Shown piece after piece: positions 7,985 to 15,873 of a stretch of 64,000 bases of DNA; within the stretch, counting starts at the first letter, position 1; the number at the start of each line of letters is the position of its first letter. The notes below the pieces were generated by a model that was given only the letters and a program-made list of their open reading frames with translations, had not been told where the DNA came from and ran no database searches. A program made the translations under genes and the position numbers. Origin of the DNA: Caballeronia pedi (GTDB lineage: Bacteria > Pseudomonadota > Gammaproteobacteria > Burkholderiales > Burkholderiaceae); contig NZ_FCOE02000016.1 in NCBI RefSeq assembly GCF_001544915.2, positions 62,001 to 126,000 of the forward strand. The letters are read 5' to 3'.

Positions 7985-9175
7985 TCAGCGCGCCTCGACG
8001 GGGCGTTGGAAGTAATCGTGTGCAAGCGCCGCCCAATAGCGGACGCCTGCCGGAATGAGCGTGTCGTTGAAGTCGTAGGCCGGGTGATGCAGACCTGCAT
8101 CGCCGCCCGCTCCCGCCAGCACGTACGCGCCCGGCCGGGCCTCCAGCATGAAGCCGAAGTCCTCGGAGGTCATGTTGGGCTCGACGTCCAGATGAACGCG
8201 CTCGTCGCCGAAGGTCGAGCGCAGCACGGCCGCGCAGAAATCGGTCTCGGCCTTCGTATTGACGGTCGCGGGGTAGTACTGAAAGAACTCCGTCTCGATC
8301 CGCACGCCGTAAGATTGCGCCGCGCCCTGACAAAGGCGGTCCACGCTCTCCTTGAGTTCATTCAGCAAGCGGGACGACAAGGTGCGGATGGTCCCCCGCA
8401 TCTCGACTGTTTCAGGCAACACGTTGTCCGTTTCTCCCGCGTGGATCATGCACACGGACAGCACGGCCGGGTCGACCGGGTCCTTGTGTCTCGCGCAAAG
8501 CGTCTGGAATTGAAGAACGAGCGCGCACGCGATCGGCACGGGGTCGACACCTCGATGCGGTTGCGCCGCGTGCGCGCCGACGCCCTTCACCGTGACACGA
8601 AAGCGCGTGCCGGCAGCCATGATCGGTCCCGCGCGCAAGCCGAAGTGTCCCGCCGGAAGACCGGGCCAGTTGTGCATCGCGAATACCGCCTCGCTGGGGA
8701 ATCGATCCAGCAGGCCCTCGTCGAGCATGCGCTTCGCCCCGGCGCCGCCTTCCTCGGCAGGCTGAAAGACGAAGTGAACCGTGCCGGGCAGTGCCGGAAG
8801 CTGCCGGAGAACGCGTGCAGCGGCCAGCAGCATCACGGTGTGCCCATCGTGACCGCAGGCATGCATGCGACCTTCGTGACGAGACGCATACGCGTGCTGG
8901 CTGGTTTCGCGGATAGGCAGCGCGTCCATATCCGCGCGCAGCAGAATCGCGCGAGCAGGGTCGATGCCGGGGAGACTCGCGACCACGCCGGTTCCTCCCA
9001 GCCCTCGCGTGACCTCGTATCCGGCCTGCCGCAGCTCTTCGGCCACCACGTCCGAGGTCCGGACTTCCTCGTAGCGCAGCTCCGGGTGCGCGTGCAGGTC
9101 GTGCCTCAGCGAAACCCATCGGGGCAGATGCTTGTCGATCAGCTCGCCGAGCCGGGTTGTCGTGTCTGGATTCAT
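7985..9175 (-). CDS. M20 family amidohydrolase (hippurate hydrolase-like)
   Basis: A 396-residue M20D metallopeptidase/amidohydrolase that would hydrolyse an N-acyl amino acid or similar amide. Metal-binding features are visible: MHACGHDGHT (104-113), the EE pair in FQPAEEGG (141-142), and the C-terminal NMTSEDFGFML. There is no signal peptide, so it is cytoplasmic. The ATG at 9175 follows a GGAAGAGC ribosome site. It is encoded directly after ribH2, separated by 13 bases, and before the MFS gene. This suggests that the pathway substrate or an intermediate carries an amide bond. Confidence 0.85.
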   Translation of the reverse strand: MNPDTTTRLGELIDKHLPRWVSLRHDLHAHPELRYEEVRTSDVVAEELRQAGYEVTRGLGGTGVVASLPGIDPARAILLRADMDALPIRETSQHAYASRHEGRMHACGHDGHTVMLLAAARVLRQLPALPGTVHFVFQPAEEGGAGAKRMLDEGLLDRFPSEAVFAMHNWPGLPAGHFGLRAGPIMAAGTRFRVTVKGVGAHAAQPHRGVDPVPIACALVLQFQTLCARHKDPVDPAVLSVCMIHAGETDNVLPETVEMRGTIRTLSSRLLNELKESVDRLCQGAAQSYGVRIETEFFQYYPATVNTKAETDFCAAVLRSTFGDERVHLDVEPNMTSEDFGFMLEARPGAYVLAGAGGDAGLHHPAYDFNDTLIPAGVRYWAALAHDYFQRPVEAR

Positions 9176-9188
9176 GCTCTTCCGGTGT

Positions 9189-9683
9189 CTATGTCAGCGT
9201 CTCGACCCGATACCTGTCGAGGGCTTCGAGGCCGAGTAGCTGCTGCATGCAGGCCTCGGCCAGCTCGCTGCCCTTGATCGAGAAGTGGTCCTTGAAAAAT
9301 TGCAGATGAGTCGCGTGCTCGTGGAAGTGGTGCGGCGTGAGCACCATCGAGAAGACCGGGACGTTCTCGTCCAGCTGCACGCGCATCAATGCGTCGACGA
9401 CCGTGCTCGCGACGAAATCGTGACGATACATTCCGCCGTCGACGACGAATGCCGCGCCTGCTATCGCGGCGTAACGTCCACTGGCGGCGAGGCGCCGCGC
9501 GAACAGCGGAATCTCGAAAGCGCCGGGAACGGTGAAGTAGTCGATCCGGCTGCCGTCGAGGCCCTTGCCTTGCATGCGGCGCGCGAAGGCTTCCCGGCCC
9601 GGCGCCAGAATGTCCTGGTGCCATCCCGCCTCGACGTAGGCAATCTTGAACCCGGACTCGAAGTCTTCGGAATGTCTGTTCAT
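9189..9683 (-). CDS. ribH2: 6,7-dimethyl-8-ribityllumazine synthase, RibH2 type
   Basis: A 164-residue lumazine synthase, the enzyme that condenses the aminopyrimidine and butanone phosphate precursors in riboflavin synthesis. PGAFEIPL (53-60) and the catalytic region VVDGGMYRHDFVAS (80-93), with His88, are diagnostic. The VDGG-YRHDF and LTPHHFHEH forms match the Brucella-type RibH2 group rather than the housekeeping RibH1 sequence (VIRGxTxHF). The start at 9683 has GAGGA upstream; a longer in-frame start at 9773 lacks one. A biosynthetic flavin gene between a symporter and an amidohydrolase, within a monooxygenase operon, is unusual. It may supply flavin for that enzyme or act on a related pyrimidine. 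The family call is firm, the role inferred. Confidence 0.88.
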   Translation of the reverse strand: MNRHSEDFESGFKIAYVEAGWHQDILAPGREAFARRMQGKGLDGSRIDYFTVPGAFEIPLFARRLAASGRYAAIAGAAFVVDGGMYRHDFVASTVVDALMRVQLDENVPVFSMVLTPHHFHEHATHLQFFKDHFSIKGSELAEACMQQLLGLEALDRYRVETLT

Positions 9684-9741
9684 CGTGTCATCCTCGATAC
9701 GCCCTTGCGAGAGTCTGAAACGCTCGCAAGGGCCGTGCTCG

Positions 9742-11217
9742 TCAAAGCGCCGTCGCGCCGCTGCGAGCTTCATCGGTCGCGCGCCTCGTGAGCAAGGTCA
9801 CGACGACCAGTGTCATCACGTTGAGCACCAGCGCGACGATGCCTACGTTCAGGTCCTTCAGCGCATCGGGAAGGAACGGGAATAGTTGAGCGATCGTGCT
9901 CCTGGTGAGCGACACGGCGGCGACGGTCGCTTCGCCGACGATGATGCTCGCGAACGCGGCCGCTCGCGTGACCGGGTTATGGCGCAGCAGCGAGGCGACG
10001 AGGACCGGGAACAACTGCGTCACGAGGGCGTACGCCATGAGCAGCAGCGACACGATCGTCTGGCCGCCCTGAAGCGTGAAGAAGACCGCGCCCAGCATGA
10101 TGACCGGCGCAATCCAGCGGGCCGACGCGGCGATGTGCTGCTTGCTCGCGTTCGGGCGCGCCACACGGTAGACGTTGTTCGCAAGCAGGGTCGATGCGGT
10201 CATCAGGATCATCGAGCCGGGGACGATCGCCGTCAGCACGCCGGCCGCGCCGATCACGCCGACGAACCAGGGATCGAAAGTCGCCATCGAGATCTTGAGC
10301 AGCGCAAGGTCGATTTCGGTACCCTTGAGGCCCGGGATGCGCAGGACCGCCGCGAAGCCCACGAAGAAAATGAACAGCAGCATGAGCTGATAGATCGGCA
10401 GCACATAGGCATTCCGGCGCAGCACGTCCTCGCGCCTGGCGGTGTAGGTCGCCATGAACATGTGCGGCCACATGTAGAAGCCGAGTGTGGATAGCAGCAC
10501 CGTCGAGACGAGCCACACCGGACTTTCACCACGCGACGACAAGGCAAGGAAGCCCGGCTTCGCTTCGTCGATGGCGGCGAACATCGCGCCGATGCCGCCG
10601 TAGTAATGGAACGGCAGATACAGTCCCAGAAAGACCGCGACGCCCATCACGAGAATGTCCTTCACGACCGAGGTCCACGCGGAACCATGCACGCCGGACA
10701 GCGCCACATAGACGGCGACGACCGTGGCCCCGATCCAGACGCCCTGCGTGGATGACACGGCCGAATAAGAGGCCACCGTCACGATGATGCCCAGCCCCTT
10801 CAGTTGCAGCACCAGATACGGAATGAGCGCGACGATGCCGACGATCGCCACCAGCACGCCGAGCAACGGGCTGTTGTACTTCGCGGCGAAGAAGTCGGGT
10901 TGCGAGATGAGGCCACGCTGCTTCGCATATCGCCAGATCGGCGGGAGCAGCCAGTAGGACAGCACGAAGCACAGACTGCCGTAGCCGATCATGTAGTAAG
11001 CGGCGGCACCGTGTCCGTACGCGTATCCGCTGCCGCCGAGAAACACGAACGTCGTATAGATCTCTCCGGCCATCAGAAGAAACACGATCGCCGTGCCGAA
11101 TCCGCGCCCGCCGACGGCCCATTGTTCGAGACTCATGCCTTTGCCCGGTCGAGCACGGATCCCGAGGAACAACGCGAGCGCCATGGCCGCGAAGATGATC
11201 AAAAGTGCGCTATTCAT
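9742..11217 (-). CDS. Sodium:solute symporter (SSS family)
   Basis: A 491-residue SSS-family permease with about 13 hydrophobic segments, expected to import an organic solute with sodium. N-terminal AVGGRGFGTAIVFLLMAGE corresponds to the conserved first-helices region, followed by GSGYAYGHGAAAYYMIGYGS. Its start overlaps the stop of the small DUF3311-like gene by four bases, so the two are translationally coupled. That pairing is typical of these symporters. Downstream are ribH2 and the M20 amidohydrolase, which fits a transporter that brings in the operon's substrate. Substrate unknown. Confidence 0.88.
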   Translation of the reverse strand: MNSALLIIFAAMALALFLGIRARPGKGMSLEQWAVGGRGFGTAIVFLLMAGEIYTTFVFLGGSGYAYGHGAAAYYMIGYGSLCFVLSYWLLPPIWRYAKQRGLISQPDFFAAKYNSPLLGVLVAIVGIVALIPYLVLQLKGLGIIVTVASYSAVSSTQGVWIGATVVAVYVALSGVHGSAWTSVVKDILVMGVAVFLGLYLPFHYYGGIGAMFAAIDEAKPGFLALSSRGESPVWLVSTVLLSTLGFYMWPHMFMATYTARREDVLRRNAYVLPIYQLMLLFIFFVGFAAVLRIPGLKGTEIDLALLKISMATFDPWFVGVIGAAGVLTAIVPGSMILMTASTLLANNVYRVARPNASKQHIAASARWIAPVIMLGAVFFTLQGGQTIVSLLLMAYALVTQLFPVLVASLLRHNPVTRAAAFASIIVGEATVAAVSLTRSTIAQLFPFLPDALKDLNVGIVALVLNVMTLVVVTLLTRRATDEARSGATAL

Positions 11218-11435
11218 GCATGGTCTCCCGCCATTTCGTCACTGGACTTGACGCGGTGCTTGCTGTCGGAGCGATAGACGAGCGCCATCACGATCGACGT
11301 GATGACGAGCGTCCCGGCCAGCCACGCAAGCAGAAACGGCATGCCCAGAACGAACGGCGTCACGCGATTCAGAAAGAAAGGCCCGAGCAATACGAACGCG
11401 GGCGGCAAAACGACGAGGGTGTGGATGGGACGCAT
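11214..11435 (-). CDS. DUF3311-type small membrane protein
   Basis: A 73-residue protein with two hydrophobic helices and a charged C-terminal tail, of the DUF3311 type that accompanies SSS symporters. It is presumably a small subunit or stabiliser. The ATG at 11435 is used because GGAG lies seven bases upstream; the open frame extends further upstream but without a ribosome site. The stop overlaps the symporter start (ATGA). A second DUF3311/symporter pair is at 45802..46011 and 44384..45787. Confidence 0.75.
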   Translation of the reverse strand: MRPIHTLVVLPPAFVLLGPFFLNRVTPFVLGMPFLLAWLAGTLVITSIVMALVYRSDSKHRVKSSDEMAGDHA

Positions 11436-11655
11436 CGAGACTCCACAAGCTTTTATGATGAAAAGACGAGCGCAGCCGCGGGATGCCATATCCCGGACGA
11501 GAACGCCGTCAACCTTTGCGGTGTTGCCTTGCCCCGGAATGCTCACCGCCGGCATTCCGTCTTGCGCGCGCCGGAGCGCGAGGAAACTTCACGTAGGGTG
11601 ATCTGGCCGATTCCCGCCCGATGCAATCAGGTCAGATTCGACTTCGACGCGCGGT
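11436..11655 (-). promoter_or_regulatory. Structured leader between dehydrogenase and symporter genes
   Basis: This 220-base spacer separates the semialdehyde dehydrogenase from the DUF3311/symporter genes on the same strand. On the minus strand it can form at least two hairpins: GGAATGC/GCATTCC (11537-11559) and CGGGAT/ATCCCG (11479-11495). No recognisable gene is present. It may hold a second promoter or an RNA control element. Short matches to FMN riboswitch pieces occur, but not in the right order, so no riboswitch is called. Confidence 0.3.
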
Positions 11656-13086
11656 TCAGACGATCAGGTGGGAGATGCTCTTGACGGTCGTATAGCACTC
11701 CAGGCCCTCTGTTCCGCCCTCGCGTCCGTAGCCGCTTTCCTTCACGCCTCCGAAGGGCGTCTCCGAGACCGCCGATACGAAATGGTTGATCGCGAGATTC
11801 CCGACCTCCATTTCCTGTCCCAGCCGGTATGCCGTCGCGGCGGAGCGCGTGAACGCATAGCCCGCGAGCCCGAAGGGCAGAGCGTTCGCCCGGGCGATGG
11901 CTTCATCGAGCGAATCGAACGGCGTGACGAGGCACACCGGTCCGAAAGGCTCCTCGTGCATGATGCGGGCATACTCGGGCACGTCGGCGAGCACCGTGAA
12001 CGGGAACAGGTAACCCGCTCCCGGCAGTCGTTTGCCGCCGCACATCAGACGCGCGCCTGCATCCAGCGCGTTCTGGACCAGCGCTTCGATCGCTTCGAGC
12101 CTGCGGCGGCTGGTGAGCGGGCCGATATCGCTGCCGGATTCGAGCGGATGGCCGACACGAATTTGCTTCGCATGCCGCTCGAATGCGGACACGAACGCGT
12201 CATAGACCGCGCGATGCACGAAGTAGCGCGTCGGCGCCACGCAGACCTGCCCGGCGTTATTGAGCTTGCCCTTTACGCAGGCGAGCGCGACCGAATCGAC
12301 GTCGATGTCGTCGCTGATCACCACGGGCGCGTGTCCGCCTAGCTCCATGATCGCCGGCTTCATGAAGCGCGCGGCGAGCCCGGCGAGGTGCTTGCCGACG
12401 GGCGTGGAGCCGGTGAACGTGATGCCTCGCACGACCGGGTTCGAGATCAGATGCTCCGAAATCTGCGCGGGGTCGCCGTAGACGAGATTGAGCACGCCCG
12501 GAGGAAGACCCGCATCCATCAGTGCGGTCGCGAGCATGACCGCGCCCGCCGGCGTTTCCTCTGCCGGCTTGAGAATGATCGAGCAGCCGCTCGCCAGTGC
12601 GCCGCCGACCTTGCGCGCGGGCGAACTCATCGGGAAGTTCCACGGCGTGAACGCAGCGATGACGCCGAGCGGTTCGCGGATCACCGTGTGCCGCATGCCC
12701 GGTTCCGCCGGAATCACGCGGCCGTACAGACGCTTGCCTTCATTCGCGTCCCAGGCCATCAGGTCGCAACTGCGCAGCACTTCGGCGCGCGCCTGCACCA
12801 GCGTCTTGCCTTGCTCCATCGCGATGACCGGCGCGATCGTCTCGATCCGCTCGCGCAACAGTTCCGTCGCACGCAGGATGACTTCCGCGCGTCGCGCGGG
12901 CGACGTGCGCTTCCAGACCTGAAGCCCGCCTTGCGCTGCGGTGAGCGCGTCGTCGAGGTCATGCGGTGCTGCGTGCGGAACCATGCCGATCACGGTTTCG
13001 TCGGCCGGGCTGATGACCGGCTGACCCGGCGCGTCGCGCCACTGGCCGTCGACGAGCAACTGAATCTTTGGGTAATTGAATGCCAT
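11656..13086 (-). CDS. NAD(P)-dependent semialdehyde dehydrogenase (SSADH-like)
   Basis: A 476-residue aldehyde dehydrogenase closest in pattern to succinate-semialdehyde dehydrogenases. Catalytic residues are visible: Asn150 in FTPWNFP, Glu248 in IMELGGHAP and Cys282 in NNAGQVCVAPTR. The C-terminal ETPFGGVKESGYGREGG is typical of the family. It lies 28 bases after the flavin reductase gene and so probably oxidises the aldehyde released by the monooxygenase step. Malonate or succinate semialdehyde are reasonable guesses; sequence alone does not settle the chain length. Confidence 0.85.
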   Translation of the reverse strand: MAFNYPKIQLLVDGQWRDAPGQPVISPADETVIGMVPHAAPHDLDDALTAAQGGLQVWKRTSPARRAEVILRATELLRERIETIAPVIAMEQGKTLVQARAEVLRSCDLMAWDANEGKRLYGRVIPAEPGMRHTVIREPLGVIAAFTPWNFPMSSPARKVGGALASGCSIILKPAEETPAGAVMLATALMDAGLPPGVLNLVYGDPAQISEHLISNPVVRGITFTGSTPVGKHLAGLAARFMKPAIMELGGHAPVVISDDIDVDSVALACVKGKLNNAGQVCVAPTRYFVHRAVYDAFVSAFERHAKQIRVGHPLESGSDIGPLTSRRRLEAIEALVQNALDAGARLMCGGKRLPGAGYLFPFTVLADVPEYARIMHEEPFGPVCLVTPFDSLDEAIARANALPFGLAGYAFTRSAATAYRLGQEMEVGNLAINHFVSAVSETPFGGVKESGYGREGGTEGLECYTTVKSISHLIV

Positions 13087-13114
13087 TGAAGAATCTCGAT
13101 CGGAATTCGACGTT

Positions 13115-13627
13115 TCAGGCCGCTACAGCCGACAGAGCGGCAGCCGTGTTGCCGACGCGATGAAAATTGCGCGCGTAGTAGATGAGCGCATCGGCTTCGC
13201 TGCGTGTCCGGGTGGCTTCGATGGTGCAGAAGAAGACCGTGTGGGTGCCGACTTCCGTGGTGGATCGGACCGCGCAATCCAGCGCGCTGATGGCATCCGC
13301 GAGGACCGGCGCACCGGTTTCGAGCGCGTTCCACTCGCCGCAGGCGTAGCGTTCGTCCATGCTGGCGTCCTTGGTCGCGAAGCGCGCGGCGATGTCTTGC
13401 TGGTCGGCCGACAGCACGTTGACGCACAGCACGCCGTTCTCGCGAATGATGGCGTTATTGCGGCTCGACCGGTTGATGCAGACGAGCAGCGTGGGCGGCT
13501 CGTCGGTGACCGCGCATACGGCCGAGGCGGTGCAGCCCGCGCGCCCGGCGACGCCATCGGAGGTAATCACGTTGACGGACGCACCCAGGCCCGCCATGGC
13601 TTCTCGGAAGCTTGTCTTGTTGATCAT
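13115..13627 (-). CDS. Flavin reductase (NADH:FMN oxidoreductase component)
   Basis: A 170-residue flavin reductase-like domain protein, the small component that supplies reduced FMN to two-component monooxygenases. Features seen are GLGASVNVITSDG near the N-terminus, CTASAVCAVTDEPPTLLVCIN, and the C-terminal RNFHRVG. The ATG at 13627 is taken over an upstream in-frame start that would overlap the monooxygenase gene. It follows the luciferase-like monooxygenase gene by 31 bases, the standard partner arrangement (as in NtaA/NtaB), so the two almost certainly work together. Confidence 0.85.
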   Translation of the reverse strand: MINKTSFREAMAGLGASVNVITSDGVAGRAGCTASAVCAVTDEPPTLLVCINRSSRNNAIIRENGVLCVNVLSADQQDIAARFATKDASMDERYACGEWNALETGAPVLADAISALDCAVRSTTEVGTHTVFFCTIEATRTRSEADALIYYARNFHRVGNTAAALSAVAA

Positions 13628-13658
13628 GATTTCGCCCGATCTGGTTGAAGATGAGATA

Positions 13659-15032
13659 TCAAAGGGTCTGCTCGAAGCCGCCGCGATACTGCGCCGCCGG
13701 ATGCGATCCGGGCAGGCGCGCATGGCCGAAGAGCTTCTCGCGATAAGTCCCGTCGCGATACGCCGTCTTGTAGGCGCCGCGTTCCTGCAGGACCGGAATC
13801 AGGAGGTCGACGACGTCGTCGAAACATTCGGGCACCACCGTGCGCGACAGATTGAAACCGCCGATGCCGGTTTCCTCCACCCAGGCCATCATCAGATCGG
13901 CGATGCTTTGCGCCGAGCCTACCCAAGGTGTCTGCCGGCTGCCGAGCACCATCTGTTCGAGCAGCTTGCGACGTGTCCATTGAGGGCCCGCGCTGCGCGT
14001 CATCGCTTCGACATTCGAGACGATGGCCTGACTCTTCTGCGTGTCGATGGGTTCGTCGATGTCGTAACGCGAGAAGTCGATGCCCAGCGACGCCGCCGCA
14101 TGTGCAAGCGCCGCCTCCGAACTCACGTAGCGCCGATAGTCTTCGAGCTTGTCGCGCGCTTCCGCGTCCGTGCGGCCGATCACCAGCGACGCACCCATGA
14201 AGATGTTCACGTCGTCTGTCCGACGGCCGTACTGGACGGCCCTCTGGCGGATGTCGCCGACGATTTCCCGGATACCTTCCTTCTTCTGCCCGTTCACGAA
14301 CACGCACTCGGCGTGGGTCGCGGCGAACTGCCTGCCGCGCGTCGACGAACCCGCCTGATAGAGCACCGGTGTGCGCTGAGGCGAGGGTGCGCAGAGGTGC
14401 ATCGCATCGACCTTGTATTGCGCGCCGTGGTGATGAATCGAGCGCACGCGCGACGGCGACGCATAGACGCCGCCCTCGCGGTCGTTGAGCACGGCGTCAT
14501 CCGCCCAGCTTCCTTCCCAGAGCTTGTAGACGAGCGACATGTATTCGTCCGCGAGGTCGTAGCGGTCGTCGTGCGCAAGCTGGTGATCGATGCCGATGGC
14601 CCGCGCCGCGCTGTCCAGATAGCCGGTGACGATGTTCCATCCGATACGCCCGCCGGTGAGATGATCCAGCGTCGACATGCGGCGCGCGAACAGGAAAGGC
14701 TGTTCGTAGGTGAGGTTGCAGGTCACGCCGAAGCCCAGATGCTTCGTGACGGCCGCCATGGCGGGCACGATCATCAGCGGGTCGTTGGCGGGCACCTGGA
14801 CCGCGCCGCGCAGCGAGGCGTCGGCGCTGCCGCCATAGACGTCGTAGACGCCCACGACGTCCGCGAGGAACAGGCCGTCGAAAAGCCCGGCTTCGAGCTT
14901 CTTCGCATAGTCCATCCAGTACTGGAGTTCGGAGTATCGGCCGGACTGGTCGCGCGGATGCGTCCAGAGGCCCTGCTGAATGTGGCCGACACAGTTCATG
15001 TCGAATGCGTTGAGGCGGATTTCCTGCGGCAT
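13659..15032 (-). CDS. LLM-class flavin-dependent monooxygenase (NtaA/SnaA/DszA family)
   Basis: A 457-residue bacterial luciferase-like monooxygenase using FMNH2 and oxygen. Family features are the N-terminal LNAFDMNCVGHIQQGLWTHP, the central GGRIGWNIVTGYLDSAARAIG, and PVLYQAGSSTRGRQFAATHAE with the typical aromatic and serine residues for flavin phosphate binding. Members cleave C-N or C-S bonds in substrates such as nitrilotriacetate, dibenzothiophene sulfone or pristinamycin intermediates. It is the first gene of a leftward run with its own flavin reductase, an aldehyde dehydrogenase and a transporter, divergent from an XRE-cupin regulator. Family certain; substrate unknown. Confidence 0.88.
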   Translation of the reverse strand: MPQEIRLNAFDMNCVGHIQQGLWTHPRDQSGRYSELQYWMDYAKKLEAGLFDGLFLADVVGVYDVYGGSADASLRGAVQVPANDPLMIVPAMAAVTKHLGFGVTCNLTYEQPFLFARRMSTLDHLTGGRIGWNIVTGYLDSAARAIGIDHQLAHDDRYDLADEYMSLVYKLWEGSWADDAVLNDREGGVYASPSRVRSIHHHGAQYKVDAMHLCAPSPQRTPVLYQAGSSTRGRQFAATHAECVFVNGQKKEGIREIVGDIRQRAVQYGRRTDDVNIFMGASLVIGRTDAEARDKLEDYRRYVSSEAALAHAAASLGIDFSRYDIDEPIDTQKSQAIVSNVEAMTRSAGPQWTRRKLLEQMVLGSRQTPWVGSAQSIADLMMAWVEETGIGGFNLSRTVVPECFDDVVDLLIPVLQERGAYKTAYRDGTYREKLFGHARLPGSHPAAQYRGGFEQTL

Positions 15033-15083
15033 AGTCGTGTCCTTATTCGATGGCGCCCGGCGACGCCTGAACTTGATGCGTTT

Positions 15084-15095
15084 ACTATAGTGGAC
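15084..15095. promoter_or_regulatory. ACTATAGTGGAC element in the monooxygenase/regulator spacer
   Basis: This dodecamer is identical to 6125-6136 in the acetyltransferase promoter. It contains the palindrome ACTATAGT and lies 51 bases before the monooxygenase start, where on the minus strand it would give a -10-like TATAGT. It may be a promoter core, a half-operator (ATAGTGGAC), or both. Confidence 0.4.
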
Positions 15096-15234
15096 GAACG
15101 GCTACGATAAATAAGAATTTGCCTCAGGGTTTACGCTCGGCGTTGAAAGTCCGTGACCGACCTGCGCCGCGGGCCGAACATGGCCGCCGCTTATAATGCG
15201 TCGCTCCGATATCCAACCGACCAGGAGGCTCCGC

Positions 15235-15792
15235 GTGACGAATGACCCGACCGACGCCATTGCCACGCGCATCAAGATCGAGCGCGAACGGCGAAACTGG
15301 TCGCTTTCCGAGCTTGCGGAGCGCTCTGGCGTATCGAAAGCCATGATCAGCAAGATCGAGCGCGGCGAGGCTAGCCCGACCGCGACCTTGCTCGGCCGTC
15401 TGTCCGGCGCGTTCGGACTGCAACTATCGACCTTGCTGGCTCTGGCCGAGCAGGCGGGATTGCGAATCAGCCGCGCGGATGCGCAGCCTGTCTGGAAAGA
15501 TCCGGAGACGGGTTACACACGGCGCGTGCTGTCGCCACTGAATGGTTCGGTGCTCGAATTGGTCGAGGTCAATCTGCCCGCGCACACGAAAGTGTCCTAC
15601 CCGCCATCCGCGTTCACCTTCCAGCATCAGCAGATTTGGGTGACATCGGGCACGCTGTTATTCGAGGAGGGTGAGGTCACGCATACGCTCAATGCGGGCG
15701 ATTGCCTGCAACTCGGGCCGCCTGTGCAATGCACGTTTGTCAATTCGACCGATAGCGCGTGCACTTACGTACTGGGGCTGGTCAAACGTTAG
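15235..15792 (+). CDS. XRE-family regulator with C-terminal cupin domain
   Basis: A 185-residue transcription regulator: an N-terminal helix-turn-helix of the XRE type (LSELAERSGVSKAMISKIER, about residues 23-42) and a C-terminal cupin domain (about 100-180, with VTSGTLLFEEGEVTHTLNAG). Such proteins usually sense a small ligand of the pathway next door. The GTG at 15235 is chosen because a perfect AGGAGG (15223-15228) lies six bases upstream; an upstream ATG at 15196 has no such site. A TATAAT box is at 15192-15197. It is divergent from the monooxygenase operon, which it probably controls. Confidence 0.85.
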   Translation: MTNDPTDAIATRIKIERERRNWSLSELAERSGVSKAMISKIERGEASPTATLLGRLSGAFGLQLSTLLALAEQAGLRISRADAQPVWKDPETGYTRRVLSPLNGSVLELVEVNLPAHTKVSYPPSAFTFQHQQIWVTSGTLLFEEGEVTHTLNAGDCLQLGPPVQCTFVNSTDSACTYVLGLVKR

Positions 15793-15873
15793 GGCAGGGA
15801 GATTCCTTGGCGAATGCAGCGAACTGAGGTCCGCTGCCAGACTTGATGCTCTGTAGCCTGCCCGAGTCAATGC

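Noticed and set aside
7328..9277. 649-codon plus-strand frame opposite the MFS and M20 genes
   Set aside because: No domain is visible and composition is of the antisense type; both genes on the other strand are well supported.
11436..11655. Possible FMN riboswitch before the ribH2-containing genes
   Set aside because: Fragments such as CCGGCGGTGAGC and ATTCCGGGGCAAGG look like pieces of the RFN element, but they are in the wrong order and the paired helices cannot be completed. A covariance search would decide.
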